A stretch of DNA of 64,000 nucleotides from Luteolibacter ambystomatis (GTDB lineage Bacteria > Verrucomicrobiota > Verrucomicrobiia > Verrucomicrobiales > Akkermansiaceae), in NCBI RefSeq assembly GCF_018137965.1, contig NZ_CP073100.1, forward strand, positions 558,001 to 622,000. Direction: 5' to 3'. Below are positions 36,384 through 47,767 of the stretch, piece after piece. The position numbers and the translations under genes were made by a program. Below the pieces are notes generated by a model that was not told the origin of the DNA, did no database searches, and was given only the letters and a program-made list of their open reading frames with translations. Within the stretch, counting starts at the first letter, position 1. Every line of letters starts with the position of its first letter.

Positions 36384-39266
36384 GTGGAAGCGATCCGGAT
36401 CCGAGGGGCGAGACAGCACAACCTGCGCGGGGTCGATGTGGACATCCCGCGCGGCAAGCTGGTGGTGATCACCGGACCGAGCGGATCAGGAAAGTCGTCG
36501 CTCGCTTTCCACACCCTCTATGCCGAGGGGCAGCGGCGCTATGTCGAATCGCTCTCGGCTTATGCCCGCCAATTCCTCGACCAACTGGAGAAACCGGACG
36601 TGGACTCCATCGAGGGCCTGAGCCCGGCGATCGCCATTGAGCAACGGAGCGGGGGGCTCAGCCCGCGTTCGACCGTGGCGACCGCTACGGAAATCTACGA
36701 TTATCTCCGCGTGCTGTGGGCGGCGGTCGGCGTGCCGCATGATCCCGCGACGGGAGAGCGTCTTGAGCGCATGACCTCCACGGACATTGTGACGGCGCTC
36801 TCTAAGCTGCCAGAGGGCAGCCGGGTGGTATTGCTCGCGCCGGTTCCCCTTGAAGAAGCCTCCGAGCCGGAACGCCTGCTGGGCGACTTGAAGCGCCAGG
36901 GTTTCGTCCGTGTGCGGGTGGATGGCTCTCTCTTGGAAATTGAGGAAGCGGCAGCTTCGTGGCCGGAAAGGCCGGTGGCGGTCGAGGTGGTGGTGGACCG
37001 CTTTGTCGTGCGACCGGGCGGCGAGGCCCGGTTGGCGGATTCCGTGGAGACCGCGCTCAAGATCTGCGGCAGCGAAGCCCGTGCCTCGATTCAGGCAGGC
37101 GATCTGTGGAAGGACTTGTCATTCCAGACCAGCTATCGGAATCCCACCACCGGTCTGATCGTGGAGGAGCTTTCGCCGCGTCACTTTTCCTTCAACTCCC
37201 ACCTCGGTGCCTGCGCGGCCTGCGAGGGACTCGGGACGGAGTCGTTCTGCGATCCGGCGTTGCTGATCGGCGACCCGGCGAAGCCTTGGACCGCCGGGGG
37301 CATCCGCGGCTGGTGGAAGGACGGTTCGCCCCGGCACACCCAGTTCAAGCGTGAGGCGGAGGCGATGGGGCGGATGTTCTCTGTGGAGCCGGAAATGCCG
37401 GTGAACGCCTTGCCGGTGGAGCTGGCGCGGCTGCTGTTCGAAGGCGGCGAACTCGACACCGGCTGGAAGGTCGGTCGCGAGAAAAAGAGCCAGAAGAAGC
37501 CCTTCGAAGGCCTGTGCCGAGAGGCTGAGCGCAAGATCGGCCTCGCGAAGTCCGAGGCCGCGCGCCGTCGGCTCCTGCGCGTGATGGCGCATCGTCCCTG
37601 CCGTGTATGCCATGGCAAACGCCTGAAGCCGCAATGGCAGGCCGTGCGGATCGAAGGCTGTGGTGGCCGTTGGCTCGGCATTCAGGATTTCTGCGGGCTG
37701 CCGGTGGACGATGCCCTTGGCTGGATCGACGGCATTGTCATCGATGCTGCGAAGCTGGAGATCTGCAAGCGATTGGCCGATGACGTGCGGAAGCGCCTTT
37801 CGTTTCTGGAGGAAGTCGGCCTCGGCTATCTTGGGCTGGATCGTGCCAGCGGCACGCTTTCCGGTGGGGAGGCCCAGCGCATCCGTCTGGCCACCCAGCT
37901 CGGTGCAGGACTCTCCGGCGTGCTCTACGTGCTGGATGAACCGAGCATCGGACTCCATGCGGCGGACACCGCCCGCTTGATCGGGGCGTTGAAGCGGCTG
38001 CGCGATCTGGAAAATACGGTGGTCGTCGTAGAACACGATGAGGAGATCATCCGCGCCGCTGACCGTGTGATCGACATGGGACCCGGCGCTGGCGTGGAGG
38101 GTGGTCTCATCATCGGACAAGGCGAACCCGACACCCTTGTATCACCCACCGGGCAATGGCTGCGCGGTGAAATCCCTCCGTATCCGAACGTGCCCGCCAC
38201 CGGTCTCCCTCTGGCCTCGCTGGTGATCCGCGGCGCGCGTGAACACAACCTGAAGGAGATTGATGTGTCCCTTCCTCTCGGCCAGTTGGTCTGCATCACC
38301 GGACCCAGCGGCAGTGGAAAATCAACCCTCGCGGATGACATCCTGCGCCGGGTACTCGCCCGCCATTTCAATGGCGCGGGCGATGTGCCCGGAAAACACG
38401 ATGCCATCGAGGGGCTCGGTGAAATCGGCAAATTCGTCGTCGCCGACCAATCACCCATCGGCCGCAGCCCGCGCTCGAACCCCGCGACTTTTACCGGGGC
38501 CTTCGACCACATCCGTGAACTCTACGGCAAGCTGCCGCTCTCGAAGCAGCGTGGCTACGGGCCGGGGCGTTTCAGCTTCAATACCGCGGGCGGTCGTTGC
38601 GAACGCTGTGAGGGTGCGGGACGGCTGAAGATCGAGATGAATTTCCTCCCGGACGCCTGGGTGCCGTGCCAGGCGTGCGGTGGTCGGCGCTTCAACCGTG
38701 AGACGCTGGAAGTGACCTTCAAGGGCAAGTCGATCGCCGACGCGCTGGAGCTGCCAATCGCAGAGGCGTGGACGTTTTTCGGGGCGGTGCCGAAGCTGCG
38801 GGTGTTGCTGGAGATTCTCACCGACCTCGGCCTCGGCTATGTGAAGCTCGGGCAGGCGGCGAACACCCTCTCCGGTGGCGAAGCCCAGCGACTGAAACTG
38901 GCCGTAGAATTGGCGAAACCGCAGGCTCCGCACACCCTGTATCTCTTCGATGAACCCACCACCGGCCTCCATTTCGGCGATGTGGAGCGGCTGCTGGCGG
39001 CGTTTTTCCGGCTGAGGGACGCCGGGCACAGCGTGATCGTGGTGGAGCACCATTTGGATGTGATCGCCGCCGCGGACTGGGTGGTGGATCTCGGACCGGG
39101 CGGGGAGTCCACGGGGGCACGCTGGTGGGGACGGGAACTCCCTGCCAACTGGCCGGAATCCCCGGTTCACCCACCGGAGTGGCGCTGGCGCGGCATTTCG
39201 CGCAACTTCGGAAAAACAAATCTTAATACCGGTATCGCTCCATGGATGAAGCCTCCCAACCGGTGA
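36384..39266 (+). CDS. uvrA: Excinuclease ABC subunit UvrA, C-terminus altered by an apparent 1-nt frameshift
   Basis: 960 codons as read from the GTG at 36384 (VEAIRIRGARQHNLRGVDVD). Two ABC modules: GPSGSGKSSLAFHTLYAEGQ and LSGGEAQRIRLATQLG; then GPSGSGKSTLADDIL and LSGGEAQRLKLAVELAKP, with LYLFDEPTTGLHF. Zinc-binding Cys pairs CAACEG/CRVC and CERCEG/CQAC. After DLGPGGEST the reading frame turns into an unrelated tail. The +1 frame from 39119 instead encodes TLVGTGTPCQLAGIPGSP and on to a stop at 39224-39226, the normal UvrA ending. Adding one G to the run at 39113-39117 restores about 947 residues. Core protein secure. Confidence 0.93.
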   Translation: MEAIRIRGARQHNLRGVDVDIPRGKLVVITGPSGSGKSSLAFHTLYAEGQRRYVESLSAYARQFLDQLEKPDVDSIEGLSPAIAIEQRSGGLSPRSTVATATEIYDYLRVLWAAVGVPHDPATGERLERMTSTDIVTALSKLPEGSRVVLLAPVPLEEASEPERLLGDLKRQGFVRVRVDGSLLEIEEAAASWPERPVAVEVVVDRFVVRPGGEARLADSVETALKICGSEARASIQAGDLWKDLSFQTSYRNPTTGLIVEELSPRHFSFNSHLGACAACEGLGTESFCDPALLIGDPAKPWTAGGIRGWWKDGSPRHTQFKREAEAMGRMFSVEPEMPVNALPVELARLLFEGGELDTGWKVGREKKSQKKPFEGLCREAERKIGLAKSEAARRRLLRVMAHRPCRVCHGKRLKPQWQAVRIEGCGGRWLGIQDFCGLPVDDALGWIDGIVIDAAKLEICKRLADDVRKRLSFLEEVGLGYLGLDRASGTLSGGEAQRIRLATQLGAGLSGVLYVLDEPSIGLHAADTARLIGALKRLRDLENTVVVVEHDEEIIRAADRVIDMGPGAGVEGGLIIGQGEPDTLVSPTGQWLRGEIPPYPNVPATGLPLASLVIRGAREHNLKEIDVSLPLGQLVCITGPSGSGKSTLADDILRRVLARHFNGAGDVPGKHDAIEGLGEIGKFVVADQSPIGRSPRSNPATFTGAFDHIRELYGKLPLSKQRGYGPGRFSFNTAGGRCERCEGAGRLKIEMNFLPDAWVPCQACGGRRFNRETLEVTFKGKSIADALELPIAEAWTFFGAVPKLRVLLEILTDLGLGYVKLGQAANTLSGGEAQRLKLAVELAKPQAPHTLYLFDEPTTGLHFGDVERLLAAFFRLRDAGHSVIVVEHHLDVIAAADWVVDLGPGGESTGARWWGRELPANWPESPVHPPEWRWRGISRNFGKTNLNTGIAPWMKPPNR

Positions 39267-39832
39267 ATGCCGCAACCGATCTCTCTCCCTCCGCGACCGC
39301 TTGGCGTTCGTGGTTGGTGGAACATGGCCCGCGCCTGCTGCTTTTCGCACGCCAGCAGACCCGCTCGAACGAGGATGCCCAGGACATCCTCCAGGACGCG
39401 CTGGTCAAACTGGTGGACAAGCTCAACAGCGGGGAATTCGTGGGCGGTCAGGATGCCTGGCTGCCCTACCTCTACACCGCCATCCGCCGCCTCGCCATCG
39501 ACCTCAGCCGCCGCGATGACCGTCGCAAGCGCCGCGAGGACACGGTGGGCGTGGAGATTGAAAGCGATCAGAAAGACGCGTTCCACCCTTGGTTCGAGAG
39601 TGAAGCCTCGGATGACGAAACCCGCGCCCTGCTGGAAGCCGGACTCAAGGAACTGCCGCCGAAATTCGCCGAAGTGATCGTCATGAAAATCTGGGGCGAA
39701 CGCACGTTTGCGGAAATCGGCGAATCTCTCGGAATTTCTCAAAACACGGCGGCCTCCCGGTATCGCTACGGACTTGAAGCCCTCAAACGCAAACTCGGCG
39801 GCGCCCGCCGCAAAGGTGATCTTTCCATCTGA
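39242..39832 (+). CDS. ECF-type RNA polymerase sigma factor
   Basis: 196 residues. Region 2: NEDAQDILQDALVKLVDKL and YLYTAIRRLAIDLSRRDDRRKRRED. Region 4: LPPKFAEVIVMKIWGERTFAEIGESLGISQNTAASRYRYGLEALKRKL, with a clear helix-turn-helix. The ATG is just after the frame-corrected uvrA stop, and overlaps the uncorrected uvrA tail by 25 bases. Followed 7 bases later by a one-pass membrane protein gene that could be its anti-sigma factor. The subgroup is not identifiable by eye. Confidence 0.9.
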   Translation: MDEASQPVNAATDLSPSATAWRSWLVEHGPRLLLFARQQTRSNEDAQDILQDALVKLVDKLNSGEFVGGQDAWLPYLYTAIRRLAIDLSRRDDRRKRREDTVGVEIESDQKDAFHPWFESEASDDETRALLEAGLKELPPKFAEVIVMKIWGERTFAEIGESLGISQNTAASRYRYGLEALKRKLGGARRKGDLSI

Positions 39833-39839
39833 TTCATCC

Positions 39840-40472
39840 ATGAACGACGATCTCCACGACATCGAAGCATGCCTGGCCTCCCTGCGTCCGGCCGTGCCCG
39901 ACTCGGCGTTGCTCGCCCGACTCGAACAGGCCGCGCACGGATCGCTGGTCCGGCCGACTGCCGAGGAAATGCGGATGGAGGCCTTGCTCGGCGGCCATGA
40001 GCCGCTGACGCTGCCTCCGGATTTGATGCGTTCCCTTGAGGGGATCGTGGCCAACGCGCCCTTCCATGTGGACGAGAAGATTGTGATGTTCACCAAGCCG
40101 AATGCCGCTCCCGCTCCGGTCCGCCGCTATCGTCCGATGGCCGCCGCCGCTGCGGTCGCGCTGCTCGGTGGCCTCACCGCGCTGATGATGCCTGCCGGCA
40201 AGGCCCCTTCCACCGGACCGGTTCGTGTGGCCGGTTCTCCCGTTACGTCCAACGACGATCGGGTGGCTCCCGCTTCCTTTTCGCCCTCGGGCTACGGACG
40301 CGATGTGCAGGACGCCAAGGACGAGGGTGTGATCTGGAAGAACGGCCGCCCCTACCGCGTGATGCGCGCCACCTTCAAGGAGAAGGCGAGCTTCACCAAC
40401 TCCGAGGGCAGGAAGGTGGAGTTCGAACAACCGCGTGAGGAGCTGATCCTCGTGCCTGAAAAAATCGATTGA
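39840..40472 (+). CDS. Putative anti-sigma-like single-pass membrane protein
   Basis: 210 residues from the ATG at 39840 (MNDDLHDIEACLASLRP). About 100 cytoplasmic-looking helical residues precede one transmembrane helix (about residues 101-120, MAAAAAVALLGGLTALMMPA), then an outer domain with GVIWKNGRPYRVMRATFKEK. Topology and its place directly after an ECF sigma gene suggest an anti-sigma or co-regulator. No zinc-binding ZAS motif is visible, so the role remains a guess. Confidence 0.62.
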   Translation: MNDDLHDIEACLASLRPAVPDSALLARLEQAAHGSLVRPTAEEMRMEALLGGHEPLTLPPDLMRSLEGIVANAPFHVDEKIVMFTKPNAAPAPVRRYRPMAAAAAVALLGGLTALMMPAGKAPSTGPVRVAGSPVTSNDDRVAPASFSPSGYGRDVQDAKDEGVIWKNGRPYRVMRATFKEKASFTNSEGRKVEFEQPREELILVPEKID

Positions 40473-40513
40473 TCAAAAATCAGATAAAACCGGGCTGCTA
40501 CGACGCTCCTAGT

Positions 40514-41551
40514 ATGTCAACGATGAAAACCGCGAAACATGCCATTCTTTCCGCCAGCCTCGCCGCGCTGGTGACTCCGGCTTTTGCGATCGAAGCCCCG
40601 CCGGATGAAGTGCCGGCCATCCAGGTGCCGCGCGATCAGCCGCTTGCCGAGGACGCTCCGTCCGTGGAAGCGCCGCTCCGCAACCAGCGTCCCGAGCCAC
40701 GCCAGGCGGCACAGCCTGCCCAGGCCACCGCCTATCTCGGGCTCGGCAGCGGCACCGTGCCGGACATTCTTTCCGCCCACATCGGCCTGAAGCCGGGCGA
40801 GGGCGTGATCGTCCGCTCGCTCGATCCCACCGGTCCTGCGTCCAAGGCCGGATTTGCCATCAACGATGTGATCCTCAAGGTGGACGGCAAGGCTGTCGCC
40901 AGCCACGCCGAACTTTCCAGCCAGGTCGGTGCGAAGAAGCCCGGCGACGAAGTGGCCATTGATTTCATCCATGCCGGCAAGTCCGAGAGCCGCAAGGTGA
41001 TCCTCGGCACCCGCCCGGAAACCGAACTCGGCATGGTGCCGAACGAGCAGCCCTCCTACGATCGCTTCTTCCAGGGCATGCCGCAGGATCAGGCCAAGCG
41101 CTTCCGCGAATCGCTCGAACGCGGTGTGCGCGGTCGTGCCGGAATTCATGATCCGTCCGGTGATCCGAATCTGGACATGAATGTTCCGGAGATCGACCAG
41201 GTCGTGCGTGAAATGCAGAACCGCATGCAGAAGATGCTCGAGGGCAATCCCGGTGCGGATGCATCCGCTGCGAAGGAATTCAACCTCAACAGCGAGAGCA
41301 CCGTCCGGCTGATGGACGACCAAGGCTCCGTGGAGATCAAGAGCAAGAACGGCGGAAAGGAAGTGAAGATCTTCGACAAGGGCGGTTCGGTGGTCTGGTC
41401 CGGTCCGTGGGAAACCGACAAGGATCGTGAGAAGGCTCCTGAAGACGTCCGTGCGCGGGTGGATGCTCTCAAGCTCGACATGAACTTCAAAGGCGGTGGT
41501 CTCCGGCTCCAGTTCGGCTCCCGCGCCCGTGACCCGCTGCTCGACCAATGA
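40514..41551 (+). CDS. Exported PDZ-domain protein
   Basis: 345 residues from the ATG at 40514 (a second ATG at 40523 is equally plausible). Signal peptide MKTAKHAILSASLAALVTPAFA. A PDZ domain spans roughly residues 75-165: YLGLGSGTVPDILS, VRSLDPTGPASKAGFAINDVILKVDG, GDEVAIDFIHAGKSE. No trypsin-type Ser/His/Asp triad is seen, so this is PDZ only. The rest is helical and charged. Third gene of the sigma cassette and closed by a terminator; likely a periplasmic sensor or scaffold. Confidence 0.85.
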   Translation: MSTMKTAKHAILSASLAALVTPAFAIEAPPDEVPAIQVPRDQPLAEDAPSVEAPLRNQRPEPRQAAQPAQATAYLGLGSGTVPDILSAHIGLKPGEGVIVRSLDPTGPASKAGFAINDVILKVDGKAVASHAELSSQVGAKKPGDEVAIDFIHAGKSESRKVILGTRPETELGMVPNEQPSYDRFFQGMPQDQAKRFRESLERGVRGRAGIHDPSGDPNLDMNVPEIDQVVREMQNRMQKMLEGNPGADASAAKEFNLNSESTVRLMDDQGSVEIKSKNGGKEVKIFDKGGSVVWSGPWETDKDREKAPEDVRARVDALKLDMNFKGGGLRLQFGSRARDPLLDQ

Positions 41552-41581
41552 GCCGGTAGCTTTCTCAGGGAGGCAAGGAAA

Positions 41582-41622
41582 GACACCCGCGTCCGGTTCG
41601 CCGGCGCGGGTGTCGCATTTTT
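41582..41622 (+). terminator. Rho-independent terminator after the PDZ gene
   Basis: GACACCCGCG (41582-41591) pairs exactly with CGCGGGTGTC (41605-41614), followed by GCATTTTTGG. It closes the sigma-membrane protein-PDZ unit. Confidence 0.88.
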
Positions 41623-41697
41623 GGAATGGCAGGCGGGTTCCGGCGACGTGAAGAAATTTCAGTTCCGGTTTCCAACAGCCGCGTCTAACTTCGCCGC

Positions 41698-42366
41698 GTG
41701 TCCGACGCGCCGATGATCGAAACGAGGAATTTGCACCGCAGCTATGTTCTCGGGAAGAAGCTGGTGGAAGTGCTGCATGGCATCGATCTGACCATCGCGC
41801 GTGGTGAGAAGGTCTTCCTCTGCGGCCCCAGCGGTGCGGGCAAGTCCACTTTGCTCTACACGCTCGCTGGTCTTGAACGACCCGAGGAGGGATCGGTTCA
41901 CATCGATGGCCAGGACCTTTATAAGCTGGGGGACCGCGAGCAGGCGCGTTTCCGCAATGCCCGCATCGGCTACGTTTTCCAGAACTACCATCTTTTGCCG
42001 GAGCTGACCGCATTGGAGAATGTGCTGGTGCCCGGACTTCTTGGAAAGAAGGACCGCACCGCTGCGGCGATGGAGGCGCTGGAACGCGTGGGCCTCGCAA
42101 ACCGCGCGGATCATCTTCCTGCGGAGCTTTCAGGTGGAGAACAGCAGCGTGTGGCAATCGCCCGCGCCATCGTCAATGAACCCAAGGTGCTCTTCGCGGA
42201 CGAGCCGACCGGCAATCTGGACTCGGCGAATAGCAAGCAGATCATGGACATCCTGCTGAATCTCGCCACCGAACACGGCGTGACACTCGTGGTGGTGACC
42301 CACGATGAAACGATCGCGGAAAACGGCGATCGCAAGCTGATCATCCGGGACGGGAAGATCTGGTAA
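41698..42366 (+). CDS. ABC transporter ATP-binding protein, LolD/MacB type
   Basis: 222 residues from the GTG at 41698; the ATG at 41713 is an alternative. Walker A GPSGAGKSTLLYTLAGLE, signature LSGGEQQRVAIARAIV, Walker B VLFADEPTGNLDS and H-loop VVVTHDE. The short length and the ADEPTGNLDS signature are those of LolD/MacB-type ATPases for lipoprotein release or efflux. No lolC/lolE permease is adjacent, so the partner must be elsewhere. Closely followed by a convergent gene. Confidence 0.92.
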   Translation: MSDAPMIETRNLHRSYVLGKKLVEVLHGIDLTIARGEKVFLCGPSGAGKSTLLYTLAGLERPEEGSVHIDGQDLYKLGDREQARFRNARIGYVFQNYHLLPELTALENVLVPGLLGKKDRTAAAMEALERVGLANRADHLPAELSGGEQQRVAIARAIVNEPKVLFADEPTGNLDSANSKQIMDILLNLATEHGVTLVVVTHDETIAENGDRKLIIRDGKIW

Positions 42367-42381
42367 AACGCCCCGCGCGCG

Positions 42382-44265
42382 CTACTTCAACGCCTCCAGT
42401 TCTTCCCACCGCGCATACAGCTTCGCGGCATTTTCGCGTGCGACTTCCAGACGGTTCATCGTCTCCGGAATTTCGGCGAAGCGGTTCATCTGGAAGTCCG
42501 GGTCGTTGAGGATGGCTTCGATGTCCGCGACTTTTTCCTCTGCGAGCAGGATGGCGTCCTCCATGCCTTCGAGCTCCTTCTTCTCGGCCATGGTGAGCTT
42601 GCGTGGCTTCGGCGGCTCCACGGCCTTCTGGCGTGCCGCGGCTTCGCGGGCGGCTGCCGCGGCGAACATCTTGTCGCGCTGTTCGCGGGCCTGGCGCTTT
42701 TCGAGATAGTAGGAGTAGTTGCCCGGCTGGACGACGATGCCGTCTTCTTCAAACGCCACGATCTGATCGCAGATACGGTCGAGGAAATAGCGGTCGTGGG
42801 AGACGACGAGCACACTGCCATCGAAGTCCGCGAGCGCTTCCTCCAGCATGCGCAGCGAGGGCAGGTCGAGGTCGTTGGTCGGCTCGTCCAGCACCAGCAG
42901 ATTGCCGCCGTTCTTCAGAACCTTCGCCAACATCAGGCGCGCGCGCTCACCGCCGGAGAGAAGATCGACTCGTTCGTTGATACGCTGGTCATTGAAAAGG
43001 AAACGGCGCAGGTAGGCTCGGGCTCCGAGCGTCTGGTTGCCGAACTGGAGCTTCTCGTTGCCGTCGGAAATTTCATCGAGCAGCGAACCGGTGCCATCGA
43101 GCGCCATGCGGGTTTGGTCGATGTAGTTCACCCGCACCTTCTTGCCGAGTTCCGCGGTGCCTTCGTTGGGCGGGATCTGGTTGAGGCAGAGCTTGATTAG
43201 CGTGGTCTTGCCAACACCGTTGCGACCGACGATGCCGGTGCATTGCCCCGGACGCATCGACAGCGTGAGGTGGCGGAACAGCCAGCGCGGATTGGCGGCG
43301 GTGCCGACGTTGATGCCCGCGCTTTCCAACTCTACGACAGTGTTGCCGAGTTCGGGCGGGGGAGGGATGAGAAGATCCATCTCGCGTTCCTCGGGAGGCG
43401 CTTGCAGTCCTTCGATCTCGTAGAATTGATCGAGGCGGTGACGGGATTTCGTACCGCGTGCTTTCACGCCGGAGCGCACCCATTCCAGCTCTTCGCGGAG
43501 GAAACGCTGGCGGCGGCGCTCGGTCTGTTCGGCGATCTGCTGGCGCACGGCCTTCGATTCCAGATACGCGGTGTAGTTCCCCGGGTGGGAGAACGCGCGA
43601 CCTTGGTCGATCTCGATGATGCGGGTGGCGATCACATCGAGGAAGTAGCGGTCGTGGGTGACGAAGATCACCGCGCCGGGGAAGCCCTTGAGGAAATCCT
43701 CCAGCCAGCGGATCGACTCGGAGTCGAGATGGTTGGTCGGCTCATCGAGTAGCAGCAGATCCGGCTGCGAGACCAGCGCGCGACAGAGGGCGACACGGCG
43801 CTTCTCCCCACCGGACAGTGGGCCGACGGGAGCTTCCAGCGGAGCGGTGCCGAGAGCGGTGGAGATCGCCTTGATCCGGGTGTCGAGGTTCCAGCCATCG
43901 GCGTGTTCGATCAGGTGCAGCAGTTCGGCCAGCTCGGAATCGCTGCCCTCACCGTGCTCATAGCGGCGGATGGCCTCCACCAAATCGGCGGCTCCGGCGG
44001 CGATGTTCTCATGGACGCTGAGAGTCGGATCGAGTTCGAATTCCTGTGGCAGATACCCCACCCGGATGCTGCGGCGCAGCGAAAGGTCCCCGGAGTCCGC
44101 CTGCTGGGCACCGGTCAGGATCTTCAGCAGCGAGGTCTTGCCGCAGCCGTTGCGACCGACGAGCCCCACTTTCTCTCCGGCGGAAACGGCAAGCGTCACC
44201 CCGTCCAGCAGGGTTTGGTAACCGTAGGACAGGCGGAGTTCGTTGGCGGAGAGGAGGGCGGACAT
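42382..44265 (-). CDS. uup: ABC-F family ATPase, Uup-like
   Basis: 627 residues, two fused nucleotide-binding domains and no membrane part. First: GRNGCGKTSLLKILTG, LSGGEKRRVALCRALV, LLLLDEPTNHLDSESIRWLE. Second: GRNGVGKTTLIKLC, LSGGERARLMLAKVLK, LLVLDEPTNDLDLPSL. The C-terminal extension (about 540-627) is a charged coiled coil with KKELEGMEDAILLAEEKVADIEA, as in Uup, which binds DNA or ribosomes. Divergent from the ArsC/Spx-like gene. Uup versus another ABC-F member rests on the C-terminal coil. Confidence 0.88.
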   Translation of the reverse strand: MSALLSANELRLSYGYQTLLDGVTLAVSAGEKVGLVGRNGCGKTSLLKILTGAQQADSGDLSLRRSIRVGYLPQEFELDPTLSVHENIAAGAADLVEAIRRYEHGEGSDSELAELLHLIEHADGWNLDTRIKAISTALGTAPLEAPVGPLSGGEKRRVALCRALVSQPDLLLLDEPTNHLDSESIRWLEDFLKGFPGAVIFVTHDRYFLDVIATRIIEIDQGRAFSHPGNYTAYLESKAVRQQIAEQTERRRQRFLREELEWVRSGVKARGTKSRHRLDQFYEIEGLQAPPEEREMDLLIPPPPELGNTVVELESAGINVGTAANPRWLFRHLTLSMRPGQCTGIVGRNGVGKTTLIKLCLNQIPPNEGTAELGKKVRVNYIDQTRMALDGTGSLLDEISDGNEKLQFGNQTLGARAYLRRFLFNDQRINERVDLLSGGERARLMLAKVLKNGGNLLVLDEPTNDLDLPSLRMLEEALADFDGSVLVVSHDRYFLDRICDQIVAFEEDGIVVQPGNYSYYLEKRQAREQRDKMFAAAAAREAAARQKAVEPPKPRKLTMAEKKELEGMEDAILLAEEKVADIEAILNDPDFQMNRFAEIPETMNRLEVARENAAKLYARWEELEALK

Positions 44266-44306
44266 CGGCGCTTGCGGTGGAGGGAAGAGGACGGTGAAAC
44301 TGCGCC

Positions 44307-44657
44307 GTGCTCAAGGTTTACCTCTACAAGAATTGCTCCACCTGCCGGGACGCGAAGAAATGGCTCCAAGCCCGCGGCATCGATTTCGAGGAAAAGGCGA
44401 TTCGCGAGACACCGCCGACCGTGGAGGAACTGGCGACCGCGGCGGCCAGCCTCGGCTTGCAGCGGCTCTTCAATACATCCGGCGGAGATTATCGCGAGCT
44501 CGGACTGAAAGATCGCTTGCCGGGGATGTCACGCGAGGAGGCCTTCGGGCTGCTGGCCGCGAACGGCAATCTCGTGAAGAGACCGTTTGTGATCGGCAAG
44601 GGCGTGGCCCTGACCGGCTTCAAGGAAGCCGAGTGGGAAATGGCGCTGGGCCGCTGA
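44307..44657 (+). CDS. ArsC/Spx-family thioredoxin-fold protein
   Basis: 116 residues from the GTG at 44307. N-terminal LYKNCSTCRDAKKWLQARG gives the CxxC of Spx-type proteins, followed by IRETPPTVEELA and FNTSGGDYRELGLKDRLPGM. The terminal RPFVIGKGVALTGFKEAEW keeps the conserved Arg-Pro. Cys at both positions fits YffB/Spx rather than a glutaredoxin-linked ArsC, but arsenate reductase activity cannot be excluded. Stands alone. Confidence 0.88.
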   Translation: MLKVYLYKNCSTCRDAKKWLQARGIDFEEKAIRETPPTVEELATAAASLGLQRLFNTSGGDYRELGLKDRLPGMSREEAFGLLAANGNLVKRPFVIGKGVALTGFKEAEWEMALGR

Positions 44658-47294
<2,637 letters not shown>

Positions 47295-47315
47295 TCCTCG
47301 GAAACCATCTTTACC

Positions 47316-47350
47316 AAAAGCCCGGAGCGGATTCCGCTGCCGGGCTTTTT
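47316..47350 (+). terminator. Rho-independent terminator after isocitrate dehydrogenase
   Basis: AAAAGCCCGG (47316-47325) pairs with CCGGGCTTTT (47340-47349) and an inner AGCGG/CCGCT continues the stem; the T run follows at once. Confidence 0.9.
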
Positions 47351-47767
47351 CGTGTGCCGGTAGGAGAAGGGGAGTCGGCTGCTCCTCCTTTTCTCTACCA
47401 ATAGGTAAAATAAAATTGACAAGGGTGGAGAGCGGATTAAGAAATTCCCAGCCCTGCTTCTAATCTACACTAAAAAGATGAGATTGATAAGGGTTTGATT
47501 CGATTCGGCGAAAGCAACCCATGCAAATGGGAGCGAGCTGGATTGATCCTGATCGCCTGTTGACCCGTCTTCCATCGGGAAACCGGTTTGATTGCGGCCC
47601 GTGATCCCCACGTAGGGAAACGATGGCCTCTGCCCCGGCCTTTTCCAGGCAATCTTCATCTCCGCGCCATCGTGCCCGGAACTTTTCTCCATCCTCCTCT
47701 TTTCATCGCCTAAAAACTATACAAAAAAGTCTGGTTTTATCAATCCAGCTTAACCTTTCCCGCTGAC
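47351..47767. other. 417-base AT-rich intergenic region before the surface-protein cluster
   Basis: No gene is supported here. The first 130 bases are unusually AT-rich for this genome (AAAATAAAATTGAC, CTACACTAAAAAGATGAG), as is the end (CTAAAAACTATACAAAAAAG). A TTGACA lies at 47416 but lacks a -10 at normal spacing. Probably the promoter region for the exported proteins downstream. Confidence 0.5.

Noticed and set aside
47416..47444. TTGACA promoter box upstream of the surface-protein cluster
   Set aside because: No -10 element at 16-18 bases; the AT-rich region gives such words by chance.
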